From: UBA4427 sp046351135
Lineage (GTDB): Bacteria; Myxococcota_A; UBA9160; UBA4427
Length of the DNA: 64,000 nucleotides
Assembly (NCBI GenBank): GCA_046351135.1
Contig: JAXLZA010000016.1
Span: 62,001-126,000 of the forward strand
Reading direction: 5' to 3'
The stretch's first letter is position 1; every line of letters starts with the position of its first letter. This document shows, piece after piece, positions 50,529 through 59,079 of the stretch. The translations under genes were made by a program, and so were the position numbers. The notes beneath the pieces were generated by a model that did no database searches, was not told the origin of the DNA, and worked only from the letters and a program-made list of their open reading frames with translations.

Positions 50529-51128
50529 TCAGCCCAGACGGCGGTGGGCGAGGAGCGTCCGCAGGACGACGGTCAGGGCGAGCACGGCGATCCAGATCGC
50601 CGTCGTCACGGGCAGCCACGCCGGAAAGAGAAGGAAGATGCTGTAGGCGATTCCCGTCTCTCCCCCCTCCGCGAGGCCCGCGCCGAGGCGCAGGCCTCGT
50701 TCATCCCGGGCCGGACGCGCCAGGCGCTCTTCCTGGGCGCCGAGCGCGAGGGCGCTCGTGATGCAGAGGACGTAGAGAAAGAGCATCGCCGTCCAGCGCG
50801 GCGCGAGGTCCGGCTCCGCCACGGCGAACCCGAGCACCATCGCCCCGTAGGCCGCCATGTCGAGCAGGATGTCCAGATAGGCGCCGAAGGGCGTCGCCCG
50901 CCCCGTCTGGCGCGCGTAGTAGCCGTCCGTCCCGTCGGCGATCCGCGACACCCACCAGAGCACCAGGGCGAGCCCCGCCTCGCCCCGCGCCACCGCGAAG
51001 CTCGCAAGGATCGCGAGCGCGAATCCGATGAAGGTGACGTGGTTCGGCGAGAGACCGAGCCGCGCATACAGGGCCACGAAGGGCCCGGCATAGCGGGGCA
51101 CCACGGGTCGGAAGACGTCGTCGATCAT
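50529..51128 (-). CDS. CDP-alcohol phosphatidyltransferase family protein
   Basis: A 199-residue membrane enzyme. The catalytic motif D-x2-DG-x2-AR-x8-G-x3-D-x3-D is complete in RIADGTDGYYARQTGRATPF then GAYLDILLD. Several hydrophobic helices surround it (LALAIL, VLGFAVAEPD, IWIAVLALTVVL). The family joins CDP-diacylglycerol with an alcohol to form phospholipids; the alcohol cannot be told from sequence. It is divergent to the glycosyltransferase at 51236, about 108 bp away. Length and motif suggest an ordinary active enzyme. Confidence 0.88.
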   Translation of the reverse strand: MIDDVFRPVVPRYAGPFVALYARLGLSPNHVTFIGFALAILASFAVARGEAGLALVLWWVSRIADGTDGYYARQTGRATPFGAYLDILLDMAAYGAMVLGFAVAEPDLAPRWTAMLFLYVLCITSALALGAQEERLARPARDERGLRLGAGLAEGGETGIAYSIFLLFPAWLPVTTAIWIAVLALTVVLRTLLAHRRLG

Positions 51129-51235
51129 CGCGTCAGTCTAGGAGCCGCACCCCGGATGGCCACGCCCGAGCCTGACCGCCGATCCATCCTGGGCCAAGCT
51201 CCCGGCGTCCCCGAACCCTCGCGCGCGGAGTCTGC

Positions 51236-51952
51236 ATGAGCCGGACGATCGTCGTCCTTCCGACATACGACGAGGCGGAGAACCTGCCGCTCATCGTGCC
51301 GAAGATCCTCGAGCAGACGCCGACGATCGAGGTGCTCGTCGTCGACGACGACTCGCCCGACGGAACCGGCCGCCTCGCCAACGAGCTCGCCGCCCGGGAG
51401 CCGCGCGTCCACGTCCTCCACCGCAAGACGAAGGAGGGCCTCGGCGCGGCCTATCGCGCCGGCCTCACCCGCGCCCTCGAGCTCGGGGCCGACGTCGTGA
51501 TCCAGATGGACGCCGACTTCTCGCATCCGCCCGACCAGATCCCGCGGCTGCTCGCCGAGCTCGAGACCGCCGACGTCGTCCTCGGCTCCCGCTACCTGAA
51601 CGGGATCACCGTCGTCAACTGGCCGATCGAGCGGATCCTGATCTCCTGGTTCGGCAACCTCTACGCCCGCAAGGCGACGGGGCTCGGGCTCAGCGACATG
51701 ACCGGCGGCTTCCGCTGCATGCGGCGCGCGATGCTCGAGAAGATCGGCTTCGAGCGGATCAAGGCCGACGGCTACGCCTTCCAGATCGAGCTCAACTACC
51801 GCTTCGTGAAGGCGGGCGCGCGGATCCGGGAGATCCCGTTCTTCTTCCTCGACCGGACCCGGGGCGAGTCGAAGCTCTCGCTGCGCATCGGCCTCGAGGC
51901 GCTCTGGATCGTGTGGTGGCTGCGGCTCGCGAGCCTCTTCGGATGGCTCTAG
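51236..51952 (+). CDS. Polyprenol monophosphomannose synthase-like GT2
   Basis: A 238-residue GT-A glycosyltransferase of the dolichol/polyprenol phosphomannose synthase group. It has LPTYDEAENLPLIVPKIL at the start, VVDDDSPDGTGRLANELA (nucleotide-binding), and the DXD-type metal site in IQMDADFSHPP near residue 88. MTGGFRCMRRAMLEKIGF near 155 is the family's conserved helix. Soluble, without the C-terminal membrane domain of some relatives, so it probably associates with the membrane peripherally. It likely supplies polyprenyl-phosphate sugar for a later glycosylation. A GT4 gene follows after 43 nt. Confidence 0.88.
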   Translation: MSRTIVVLPTYDEAENLPLIVPKILEQTPTIEVLVVDDDSPDGTGRLANELAAREPRVHVLHRKTKEGLGAAYRAGLTRALELGADVVIQMDADFSHPPDQIPRLLAELETADVVLGSRYLNGITVVNWPIERILISWFGNLYARKATGLGLSDMTGGFRCMRRAMLEKIGFERIKADGYAFQIELNYRFVKAGARIREIPFFFLDRTRGESKLSLRIGLEALWIVWWLRLASLFGWL

Positions 51953-51995
51953 TCGTGCGGGCAGCCGCGGCGTGGGCCGCTCCGGAGGGAGGTCG

Positions 51996-53129
51996 GTGAG
52001 CCGGCTGCGCATGCTCGTGCTGAACGAGCGCGACGGCGCGCATCCGAAGGCGGGCGGTGCGGAGGTCCACGTCGAGCGCCTCTTCGGTCGGCTCGCCGCC
52101 CGGGGCCACCGCGTCGTCCTGCTCTCCACCGGCTTCCCCGGCGGAGCCCGCCTTGCTTCGCGCGAGGGCATCGAGATCGTCCGCGGCGGTCCGCTCCCGG
52201 CCTACTATGCGATGCTGCCGGCCCGGGTCGCGGCGGCGGGTCGACGCGGCGAGTTCGACGTCGTCGTCGAGTGCCTCAACAAGCTCCCCTTCTACAGCCC
52301 GCTCTACGCCGGCTCGCCGGTGCTCGCCCTCTGCCATCACCTGTTCGGAGAGGTCGCCTTCGACCAGGCGCCCTGGCCGATCGCCGCGGCGGTCTTCGCG
52401 GCCGAGCGCGGGATCCCCTGGGCCTATCACGACGTCGACTTCCTCGCGATCTCGCAGAGCACCCGCGACGACCTGGTCGCCCGCGGCATCCGCCCCGAGC
52501 GCATCCGAATCAGCCCCCCCGGCATCGACCGCCCCGCGCTCGTCGTCGACCCCGATGCGCCGCGCCGACCGATCGTCGCCTACCTCGGCCGGCTCGAGGC
52601 CTACAAGCACGTCGAGATCCTGCTCGAGGCCGCGGCCCGCCTCGTGCCCGTCGTCCCGGCCCTCGAGGTGCTCGTGATCGGGCGCGGCGCGGACCAGCCC
52701 CGACTCGTCGCCCTCGCCCGGCGGCTCGGCCTCGCGGAGCGCACGCGCTTCACGGGCTTCGTCCCCGACGCCGAGCGCGATCGCCTGCTCGCCTCCGCCG
52801 CCGCCTGCGTCTTCCCCTCCAGCAAGGAGGGCTTCGGGCTCACCGTCGTCGAGGCGAACGCCCTCGCGACGCCCGTCGTCGCCCGCGACGCGCCCGGGCT
52901 GCGCGACTCGATCCGCGACGAGGAGACCGGACGCCTCGTCACCGGCGGCGATCCCGCGGACTACGCCCGTGCCCTCGCCCCGCTCCTCGCGGACGGCGAC
53001 GAGGCGCGCACGATGCGCCGGCGGGCGCTCGAATGGTCGACCCGCTTCGACTGGGATCGCGCGGCGGACGAGCTCCTCGACGCGATCGAGGCCTGCATCG
53101 CGCGAACGCCGCGGGGAGCGATCGGGTGA
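51996..53129 (+). CDS. Glycosyltransferase family 4
   Basis: A 377-residue GT-B enzyme. GTG 51996 is used because GGAGG lies 7 nt upstream; GTG 51972 is in frame but has no site. The N-terminal half shows NERDGAHPKAGGAEVHVERLF, a typical GT4 acceptor loop. The C-terminal half has GRLEAYKHVEILLEA and SSKEGFGLTVVEA, with the donor E-x7-E in EGFGLTVVE. Probably adds a sugar to a lipid or polyprenol-linked acceptor. It is coupled by GTGA overlap to the following UPF0104-type membrane protein gene. Confidence 0.87.
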   Translation: MSRLRMLVLNERDGAHPKAGGAEVHVERLFGRLAARGHRVVLLSTGFPGGARLASREGIEIVRGGPLPAYYAMLPARVAAAGRRGEFDVVVECLNKLPFYSPLYAGSPVLALCHHLFGEVAFDQAPWPIAAAVFAAERGIPWAYHDVDFLAISQSTRDDLVARGIRPERIRISPPGIDRPALVVDPDAPRRPIVAYLGRLEAYKHVEILLEAAARLVPVVPALEVLVIGRGADQPRLVALARRLGLAERTRFTGFVPDAERDRLLASAAACVFPSSKEGFGLTVVEANALATPVVARDAPGLRDSIRDEETGRLVTGGDPADYARALAPLLADGDEARTMRRRALEWSTRFDWDRAADELLDAIEACIARTPRGAIG

Positions 53130-54169
53130 GCGGGAGCGAACCCGGATCGGCGGGCAGCTCGCGCGAAACGCGGGCGCCCGGCGGAGTGGGCGCAGCCGGC
53201 GCGCTCGCGCGGCGCGCGCTGCCGGTCGCCGTCAGCGCGGCCCTGCTCGCCCATCTCGCCTTCCGGATCGACCTGCGTGCGGCCCTCGAGCATCTCACGC
53301 TCCCGACGACGCTGCGCTTCCTCGCCCCGCTCGCGATCTGGAACGGCGTCACGCTGCTGATCGAAGCCCATTGTCTCCACCGCGTGACCGGCGCCTGCGG
53401 TCGCGCGATCGCCCGCACGACCGCCGCGCGCATCAAGTCGGCCTGCTACCTGCTGAGCCTCTTCCATTATGCGGCCGGCGCCACCGCGCTCACCTTCCTG
53501 CTGCGGCGGCGCATGGGCGGATCCCTCGCCCGGGCGGCGAGCGCGGTGTTCGTGATCGCGCTGCTCGACATGGGCTCGGTCGCGGGCATGGCGCTGCTCG
53601 CGGGGGCGCTCCAGCCCGAGCTCGGCGCCGGCCTGCGCAGCGGGCTCCTGCTGACGCTGCTCGCGGGCGTCGCCGGCGGCTTCTTCCTGCTGCGGACGCG
53701 GCGATCGCTCGGTTCCCTCGAGCGCCTGCGCTCGCTCGAGATCCTGGGGGCGCTGCGAACGATCCCGCTCGGGGTGCTGCTCGAGCTGATCGCCCTGCGC
53801 GTCGTGTTCGTCGCCTGCTATGTCGGCATGGTCGCTGGCCTGTTTCGGGCCTTCGACGTTCCGATCGGTGTCACGGAGCTCGCCCTCAAGGTCGCCGTCC
53901 TGCTGCTGATCTCGGCGCTCCCGATCGCCGTGGCCGGCATCGGCACCGCGCAGGTCGCCTTCGTCACGCTCTTCGCGACCCATGCCCCCGACGACGTGCT
54001 CCTCTCGATGAGCATCCTGATGTCGATCGCGCTGACGCTGGCGCGCGCCCTGCTCGGCCTCGCCTTCGCGGGGGAGCTCTCGCGCGAGGCCCGCGAAGCC
54101 CGCAGCGCAGGCGAAGCGGACACCGGGCCCGAAGGCGCGGGGGAGTCCGATCGACCCGAGACGCGCTAG
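53126..54169 (+). CDS. UPF0104/lysylphosphatidylglycerol synthase-type membrane protein
   Basis: A 347-residue integral membrane protein with 7-8 hydrophobic helices: SAALLAHLAFRIDLRAAL near the start, then LFHYAAGATALTFLLRR, FVIALLDMGSVAGMALLAG, LLLISALPIAVAGIGTAQV. The last motif resembles the lysylphosphatidylglycerol synthase/UPF0104 family, which includes flippase-like proteins beside glycosyltransferases. No aminoacyl transfer domain is present. GTG 53126 overlaps the GT4 stop as GTGA. The family role as a lipid-linked sugar translocase is not proven. It meets the NFACT gene tail to tail with 4 nt overlap at CTAG (54166-54169). Confidence 0.82.
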   Translation: MSGSEPGSAGSSRETRAPGGVGAAGALARRALPVAVSAALLAHLAFRIDLRAALEHLTLPTTLRFLAPLAIWNGVTLLIEAHCLHRVTGACGRAIARTTAARIKSACYLLSLFHYAAGATALTFLLRRRMGGSLARAASAVFVIALLDMGSVAGMALLAGALQPELGAGLRSGLLLTLLAGVAGGFFLLRTRRSLGSLERLRSLEILGALRTIPLGVLLELIALRVVFVACYVGMVAGLFRAFDVPIGVTELALKVAVLLLISALPIAVAGIGTAQVAFVTLFATHAPDDVLLSMSILMSIALTLARALLGLAFAGELSREAREARSAGEADTGPEGAGESDRPETR

Positions 54170-55752
54170 GCGTCGGCGCCGGGATCCTCGATCCGCGCCG
54201 CGAGGATCCGCTCGAGGCGCGCGCTCTCGCGGCGCAGATGGAGCGAGCGCCCACCCGTCACGTAGACGAGCCCCGGCTTCGCGCCCTTCGGCTTCTTCAC
54301 GTTCTTGATCGGGACGACGTGGACCTCGGCCGAGCCCGCGTTCTTCTGCTTCGAGAAGTGGACGGCGAGCTCGCAGGCGTCGAGGATCGCCTCCGAGGGC
54401 GGATCGTCGCGGCCTTCGGTGCGCAGGATGACGTGGCTGCCGGGGGCACCGGCGAGATGGAAGAAGAGGTCCTTGCCCCGGGCGAGCCGCGTCGTCAGGA
54501 AGTCGTTGGCGTCGTCGCTGCGCCCGACCCAGATCTCGAGGCCCGCCGCCGTCGCATAGCGTCGCGGATGCAGCCGCCTCGGCTTGTCGCGATAGGCCGC
54601 GGGCAGCGACGGCTTCGGACGCGCCGGTGCACCGCCCGCGCCGGAACCGCTCACGCCCGACGGGCTCCCCGATCCGGCGGCCTCCGCCGCCGCGCGCGCG
54701 CCGCGCCCCTCGCCCCCGCGCCCGAGCAGACGGCGCACCGGCTCCCGCGCGAGGATCTCCGACAGCACCGGCTGCCCCTCGCCCGTGCCCGCCGCCCCGA
54801 CCTCCGCCTCGAGGGCCACGAGCGCGGCGAGGGCCTCCCGCGCGGCGTCGATCTGGCCGCCGGCCTTCGTCAGGCGGCGGATCAGCTTCTGGTAGCGCTT
54901 GAAGAGCGCCTCGAGGTTCTGGCGCGCCGGGAGCTTCGGATCGAGGGGGATCTCGACGGGCAGACCGGTCTCGAAGTCGGCGACGGTGACGGAAGCTGCG
55001 CCGGGAGCGACCTTCGCGAGGTTCGCCTTCAGGAGCTCGCCGTGGCGCTCGAGGGTGCCGACCTCGTCGGCCTCGCGCAGCTCCTCCTCGATGCGCTCGA
55101 TCCGCCGCTCGGCCGCCTTGCGCTCCTTGCGCAGGACGCCGAGCAGGCTCCGGCGCTCGTCGTCCACCGACTGCTCGATCTGCTCCCCCGAATACTGCGC
55201 GCCGATGTGGGCGAGCAGCAGGGCGTCGTCGATCCCGGCGAAGCGATCGCTCCCGGCGCGCGGTGGACCACTCGCCGGATCGGCATACGGCCGGCCGAGG
55301 GCGAGCTCGGGGCGCGTGTCGCGCAGGGGGCGTAGCGCCTGGACCAGCCGGCCGCCGGCGTCGAGCAGATAGAGGTTGCTCTTGCGGCCGAAGATCGAGA
55401 GCACGAGCTCGAACGCGCCCTCCTCGGCGCTGAAGCGCAGGACGAGCTGGCGATCGCCGCCGCGCAGCCCGGCGCCCTCGAGCCGCGCGCGGGAGAGATG
55501 GGCGCGGAGATAGGCGCTGAAGGCGGGCAGCGCTTCGGGCGCGGCGGGCATGCGCGGGAGCTCGCCGACGTGGGCGAGGTCCGGCCGCGCGTCGAGGTCG
55601 AGCACCGCCTTGCGCTGGACCTCGCCGTCGCGCCGGTAGAGCGCGCAGCAGATCCGGCCGGGCGCGGGCTCGACCCAGCGCTCGACGAGCCCGCCCACCC
55701 AGCGCAGCTGGAGGGCGCGCACGACGCGCTCGAGCTCGACCAGACTCAGCAT
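54166..55752 (-). CDS. NFACT RNA-binding protein (RqcH/Fbp-type)
   Basis: A 528-residue NFACT protein. The N-terminal NFACT-N domain (MLSLVELERVVRAL to VLRFSAEEGAFELVLSIFGRKSNLYLLD) and middle coiled coil (ERRIERIEEELREADEVGTLER, about 200-310) are present. The C-terminal NFACT-R domain has EIWVGRSDDANDFLTTRLA and FFHLAGAPGSHVILR near 440-475. Relatives include RqcH, which recruits tRNA-Ala to stalled 50S subunits for Ala-tailing, and fibronectin-binding proteins. Conserved R and D of the N-domain cannot be assigned confidently from reading. It lies 34 nt downstream of mutM on the same strand. Confidence 0.85.
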   Translation of the reverse strand: MLSLVELERVVRALQLRWVGGLVERWVEPAPGRICCALYRRDGEVQRKAVLDLDARPDLAHVGELPRMPAAPEALPAFSAYLRAHLSRARLEGAGLRGGDRQLVLRFSAEEGAFELVLSIFGRKSNLYLLDAGGRLVQALRPLRDTRPELALGRPYADPASGPPRAGSDRFAGIDDALLLAHIGAQYSGEQIEQSVDDERRSLLGVLRKERKAAERRIERIEEELREADEVGTLERHGELLKANLAKVAPGAASVTVADFETGLPVEIPLDPKLPARQNLEALFKRYQKLIRRLTKAGGQIDAAREALAALVALEAEVGAAGTGEGQPVLSEILAREPVRRLLGRGGEGRGARAAAEAAGSGSPSGVSGSGAGGAPARPKPSLPAAYRDKPRRLHPRRYATAAGLEIWVGRSDDANDFLTTRLARGKDLFFHLAGAPGSHVILRTEGRDDPPSEAILDACELAVHFSKQKNAGSAEVHVVPIKNVKKPKGAKPGLVYVTGGRSLHLRRESARLERILAARIEDPGADA

Positions 55753-55785
55753 GCCTTCTCCCGGATCCCGGCCGCGGCGCGCGGG

Positions 55786-56661
55786 TCAGCGCTGGCAGCG
55801 CGCACAGTAGTGGGTCGAGCGCTGGGCGACGATCCTTCGCTTGATCGGCTCGCCGCAGACGAGACAGGGCTCGCCCGTCCGACCATAGACCTTGCGTTCG
55901 TCCTGATAGCCGCCGTCGGCCCCGTCGGGCGAGACGTAGTCGCTGATGCTCGAGCCGCCGGTCTCGATCGAGCGCAGCAGGACGCGGTGGAGCCCCGCGA
56001 CGATCGCGTCGCACTCGCGCCGCGTGACCCGCCCCGCCGCCCGGGCCGGCCGGACGCCTGCGACGAAGAGCGCCTCGTCGGCGTAGATGTTCCCGACGCC
56101 GGCGGCGATCGACTGGTCGAGCAGGATCGCCTTGATCGCCGCCTTGCGGCCGCGGCAGGCGGCGAAGAGCTCTTGGCCGGTCAGCGCGAGGGCGTCGGTG
56201 CCCAGGCGATCGAGGCGGGCGTTGCGCGCGCCGGGCGCGAGCCACTGGACCTTCCCGAACTTGCGGACGTCGCGGAAGTAGACCTGCGGGCCGCCGCCGT
56301 CGAGGCGCAGGCGGAGGTGGGTATGGACGTCGGGCTCGAAGCGGCGCTGCTCGTCGGGCGCGAGCGACGCGCGCACCGTCGCCGAGAGCAGCCGCACGCT
56401 CGTCGCCGCGCTCGAGAAGAGCTGCCCCGTCATGCCGAGATGCAGGAGCAGCCGCGAGCCGTCCTCGAGCCCGGCCACGAGATACTTGCCGACGCGGTCG
56501 AGGGACTCGATCCGGTGCCCCTCGAGCGCGCGCTTGAGCTCGGCGGGCGGCGTCAGGAAGAAGTAGCTCTCGGCCGTCGTCTCGACGCCCTCGATCCGGC
56601 GCCCGACGAGCAGGGGCCCGATCCGCCGGCGCGTCGTCTCGACCTCGGGAAGCTCGGGCAT
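55786..56661 (-). CDS. mutM: Formamidopyrimidine-DNA glycosylase
   Basis: A 291-residue Fpg. MPELPEVETTRRRI gives the catalytic Pro and Glu immediately after Met; VGKYLV holds the Lys of beta-elimination and GVGNIYADEALF the helix-two-turn-helix. The zinc finger is CLVCG plus CARC near the end (CLVCGEPIKRRIVAQRSTHYCARCQR), all Cys present. It removes 8-oxoguanine and related lesions. The ATG 56661 is used; the open frame to 57621 is antisense to pqqB. Divergent from pqqB by 60 nt, which must hold both promoters. Confidence 0.95.
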   Translation of the reverse strand: MPELPEVETTRRRIGPLLVGRRIEGVETTAESYFFLTPPAELKRALEGHRIESLDRVGKYLVAGLEDGSRLLLHLGMTGQLFSSAATSVRLLSATVRASLAPDEQRRFEPDVHTHLRLRLDGGGPQVYFRDVRKFGKVQWLAPGARNARLDRLGTDALALTGQELFAACRGRKAAIKAILLDQSIAAGVGNIYADEALFVAGVRPARAAGRVTRRECDAIVAGLHRVLLRSIETGGSSISDYVSPDGADGGYQDERKVYGRTGEPCLVCGEPIKRRIVAQRSTHYCARCQR

Positions 56662-56721
56662 GGCGGGGGCGACCTCGGGGCAAAGCCTCGGCGGAACGGG
56701 CGATTTGGTAGCGTGGACTGC

Positions 56722-57645
56722 ATGGCGTCGCATTCTCCGTCCAGCCCGCGGCTCTCGGTCGTCGTCCTCGGGTCGGGGATCTCGGCCGGCGTGCCCGCCT
56801 GGAACGACGGCTCGCCCCGGGCGCTGCGGGCGCGGGCGGGGGATCCGGCGATGCCGCGGCGGCGCGGTGCGGCGCTCGCCGTGTCGGCGGACGGGGTGCG
56901 TTATTCGCTGATCGAGGCGCCGCTCCACCTGGCGGAGTCGCTGGCCCGCGACCCGCGCTTCGCCCCGGCCCCCGGGACCCGCCACGTCCCGATCGACACC
57001 CTCGTCCTGACCTGCGCCGAGCTCGACGCCTGCGCCGGTGCCCTCGCCTTCGCCCGCGGTCTCTCGCTGCGGATCGCGTCGCCCCACGCGCTGCGCGAGG
57101 CCCTCGTCGACCACGATGCCGGATTCCGCGCCCTCGAGGCGAGCTGGACCGGCCACGCCTTCGACCGCCCCTTCCCCCTCGACCGCGAGGGCCACCTCGA
57201 AGCGCGCCTCTTCCCCCTCCCCGGCCCCGTCCCCGAGGCCCTCCGCGAGCGCGCGCCGATGGCGGGTCGCGCCCGCGCCGGTATCCGCATCACCGACCGG
57301 CGCACCGGCTCGCGCCTCGTCTTCGCCCCGCGCATCGCCCGCTACGACTCCGCGACCCTCGCCGAGCTGCGCGCCGCCGACGTGCGCCTCGTCGACGGGA
57401 CCTGCCTCGCCGAGGAGGAGGGTCGCCTGATCCATCCCGGTGTACAGGGCACGCGCGATCTCGGTCATCTGCCGATCGACGGCCGCGACGGCTCGCTCGT
57501 CTGGCTCTCGGGCATGGCGGGCCGCTCGATCTACGTCCACCTCGCCGCCAGCAATCCCGCCTGCGAGACCGACGGCAAGGACTGGGCGCGGATCCACGAG
57601 GCGGGCGTGCTCGTCGCGCACGACGGCCTGGAGCTCGCGCTGTGA
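56722..57645 (+). CDS. pqqB: PqqB-type MBL-fold protein
   Basis: A 307-residue PqqB of the metallo-beta-lactamase fold, needed for pyrroloquinoline quinone formation. It opens RLSVVVLGSGISAGVPAWND, which in PqqB replaces the usual metal-lined start, and carries RRGAALAVSADGVRYSLIEA near 50, LVLTCAELDACAGALAFARG near 95 and DLGHLPIDG near 255. The C-terminal IYVHLAASNPACETDG then VLVAHDGLEL corresponds to the PqqB tail. The metal site differs from true lactamases as in the family. GTGA overlap joins it to the PqqDE gene; pqqA and pqqC are not beside it. Confidence 0.82.
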   Translation: MASHSPSSPRLSVVVLGSGISAGVPAWNDGSPRALRARAGDPAMPRRRGAALAVSADGVRYSLIEAPLHLAESLARDPRFAPAPGTRHVPIDTLVLTCAELDACAGALAFARGLSLRIASPHALREALVDHDAGFRALEASWTGHAFDRPFPLDREGHLEARLFPLPGPVPEALRERAPMAGRARAGIRITDRRTGSRLVFAPRIARYDSATLAELRAADVRLVDGTCLAEEEGRLIHPGVQGTRDLGHLPIDGRDGSLVWLSGMAGRSIYVHLAASNPACETDGKDWARIHEAGVLVAHDGLELAL

Positions 57646-59045
57646 GCGGCGCCGGCGGGACCCGCCTCGTCCTCTCGGCCCACGCGGCGCTGAAGACGCG
57701 CCGCCAGGGCGACGTCCTCGTCCTGCCCGAGCGCGCGATCCGCCTGGGCGGCAGCGGCGGGGAGATCCTGCGCTTCTTCGATCGCGCGCGGACCGCCGCC
57801 GAGGTCGCGGCCGCCCTCGCCGCCCGCTACCCGGCGAGCGAAGGCCTCGAGCCCGAGGTCCAGGGCTTCGTCGCCCAGATGCTCCGCGTCGGCGCGCTGG
57901 TCGAGGCCGGGACGAAGGCCTTTTCGGCGGGCGGTGCGGCGGCGAGCGGGCGAGCCGCGTCCGCGTCGGCGGCCCGTGCGAGCGCCGCCCCGACCCCGCT
58001 CAACCTGATCGCGGAGCTGACCTATCGCTGTCCGCTGCAGTGTCCCTACTGCTCGAATCCGATCGACTTCCGCAGCCGGCGCGAGGCTCTCGACGCCGCC
58101 GACTGGGGGCGCGTCTTCGAGCAGGCCGCCGAGCTCGGCGTCGTCCACCTCGGGCTGACCGGCGGCGAGCCCAGCACCCGCAGCGACCTCGAGGACATCC
58201 TCGCCCGCGCCGTCGACGCCGACCTCTACCCCCACCTCGTGACGGCGGGCCGCCCGCTCACACCGGCGCGCCTCGAGGCGATGGCGGAGCGCGGGCTGAA
58301 GAGCGTCCAGGTCTCGCTCCAGGCCGTGGACGCCGAGCGCTCCGATCGGATCGCCGGCACACCGAGCTTCGAGGAGAAGCTCGCGATCGCGCGGCGGACG
58401 ACCGAGCTCGGCCTCGCGCTGACGATCAACTGCGTGCTCCACCGCCAGAACCTCGACCAGGTCCCGCGCCTGATCGAGCTCTCGATCGAGCTCGGTGCGT
58501 CGCGCCTCGAGCTCGCGAACACCCAGTTCCACAACTGGGCGCTCCGCAATCGCGCCGCCCTGATGCCCTCGCAGGAGCAGCTCGAGACGGCGAGCGCGGC
58601 GGTGGCGGCGGCGCGGCCGCGCGCGGAGGCCTGCGGGCTCGCGGTGCTCTTCGTCCGGCCCGACTACTACTCCGGCCGGCCGAAGCCCTGCATGGGCGGC
58701 TGGGGGAGGCTCGCGCTCGTGGTGGACCCGACGGGGCTCGTGCTCCCGTGCCACGAGGCCGCGGACCTGCCGGGGCTCGAGTTCTGGCGCGTCCCCGATC
58801 GGACGCTCGAGGACGCCTGGGAGTCCGCGCCCGGCATGCAGGCCTATCGCGGGACGGCGTGGATGAGCGAGCCCTGCCGGAGCTGCCCCGAGCGCGAGCG
58901 CGACTTCGGCGGCTGCCGCTGCCAGGCCTTCCGGCTGCTCGGCGACGCCTCGAAGACCGACCCGGCGTGCTCCCTCTCCCCGGACCACGCGCTCGTCATC
59001 CGGGCGCGCGACGAGCGCACGGACGAGCTCGTCTACCGACGTTAG
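57642..59045 (+). CDS. pqqE: PqqD-PqqE fusion (radical SAM peptide carbon-carbon crosslinking enzyme)
   Basis: A 467-residue fusion. Residues 8-92 are a PqqD domain (LSAHAALKTRRQGDVLVLPE; LRFFDRARTAAEVAAALAARY), the peptide chaperone that presents PqqA. A short Ala-rich linker leads to the radical SAM domain, with the iron-sulfur site C130-x3-C134-x2-C137 in TYRCPLQCPYCSNPI and TGGEPS near 170. The C-terminal SPASM-type part has CMGGWGRLALVVDPTG, CHEAADLPG and CRSCPERERDFGGCRCQ. It would link Glu and Tyr of PqqA in the first step of PQQ synthesis. GTG 57642 overlaps pqqB. Confidence 0.88.
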   Translation: MSGAGGTRLVLSAHAALKTRRQGDVLVLPERAIRLGGSGGEILRFFDRARTAAEVAAALAARYPASEGLEPEVQGFVAQMLRVGALVEAGTKAFSAGGAAASGRAASASAARASAAPTPLNLIAELTYRCPLQCPYCSNPIDFRSRREALDAADWGRVFEQAAELGVVHLGLTGGEPSTRSDLEDILARAVDADLYPHLVTAGRPLTPARLEAMAERGLKSVQVSLQAVDAERSDRIAGTPSFEEKLAIARRTTELGLALTINCVLHRQNLDQVPRLIELSIELGASRLELANTQFHNWALRNRAALMPSQEQLETASAAVAAARPRAEACGLAVLFVRPDYYSGRPKPCMGGWGRLALVVDPTGLVLPCHEAADLPGLEFWRVPDRTLEDAWESAPGMQAYRGTAWMSEPCRSCPERERDFGGCRCQAFRLLGDASKTDPACSLSPDHALVIRARDERTDELVYRR

Positions 59046-59079
59046 TCGGCGCCTCGGACGGGACCGACGCCGCCGCCCC

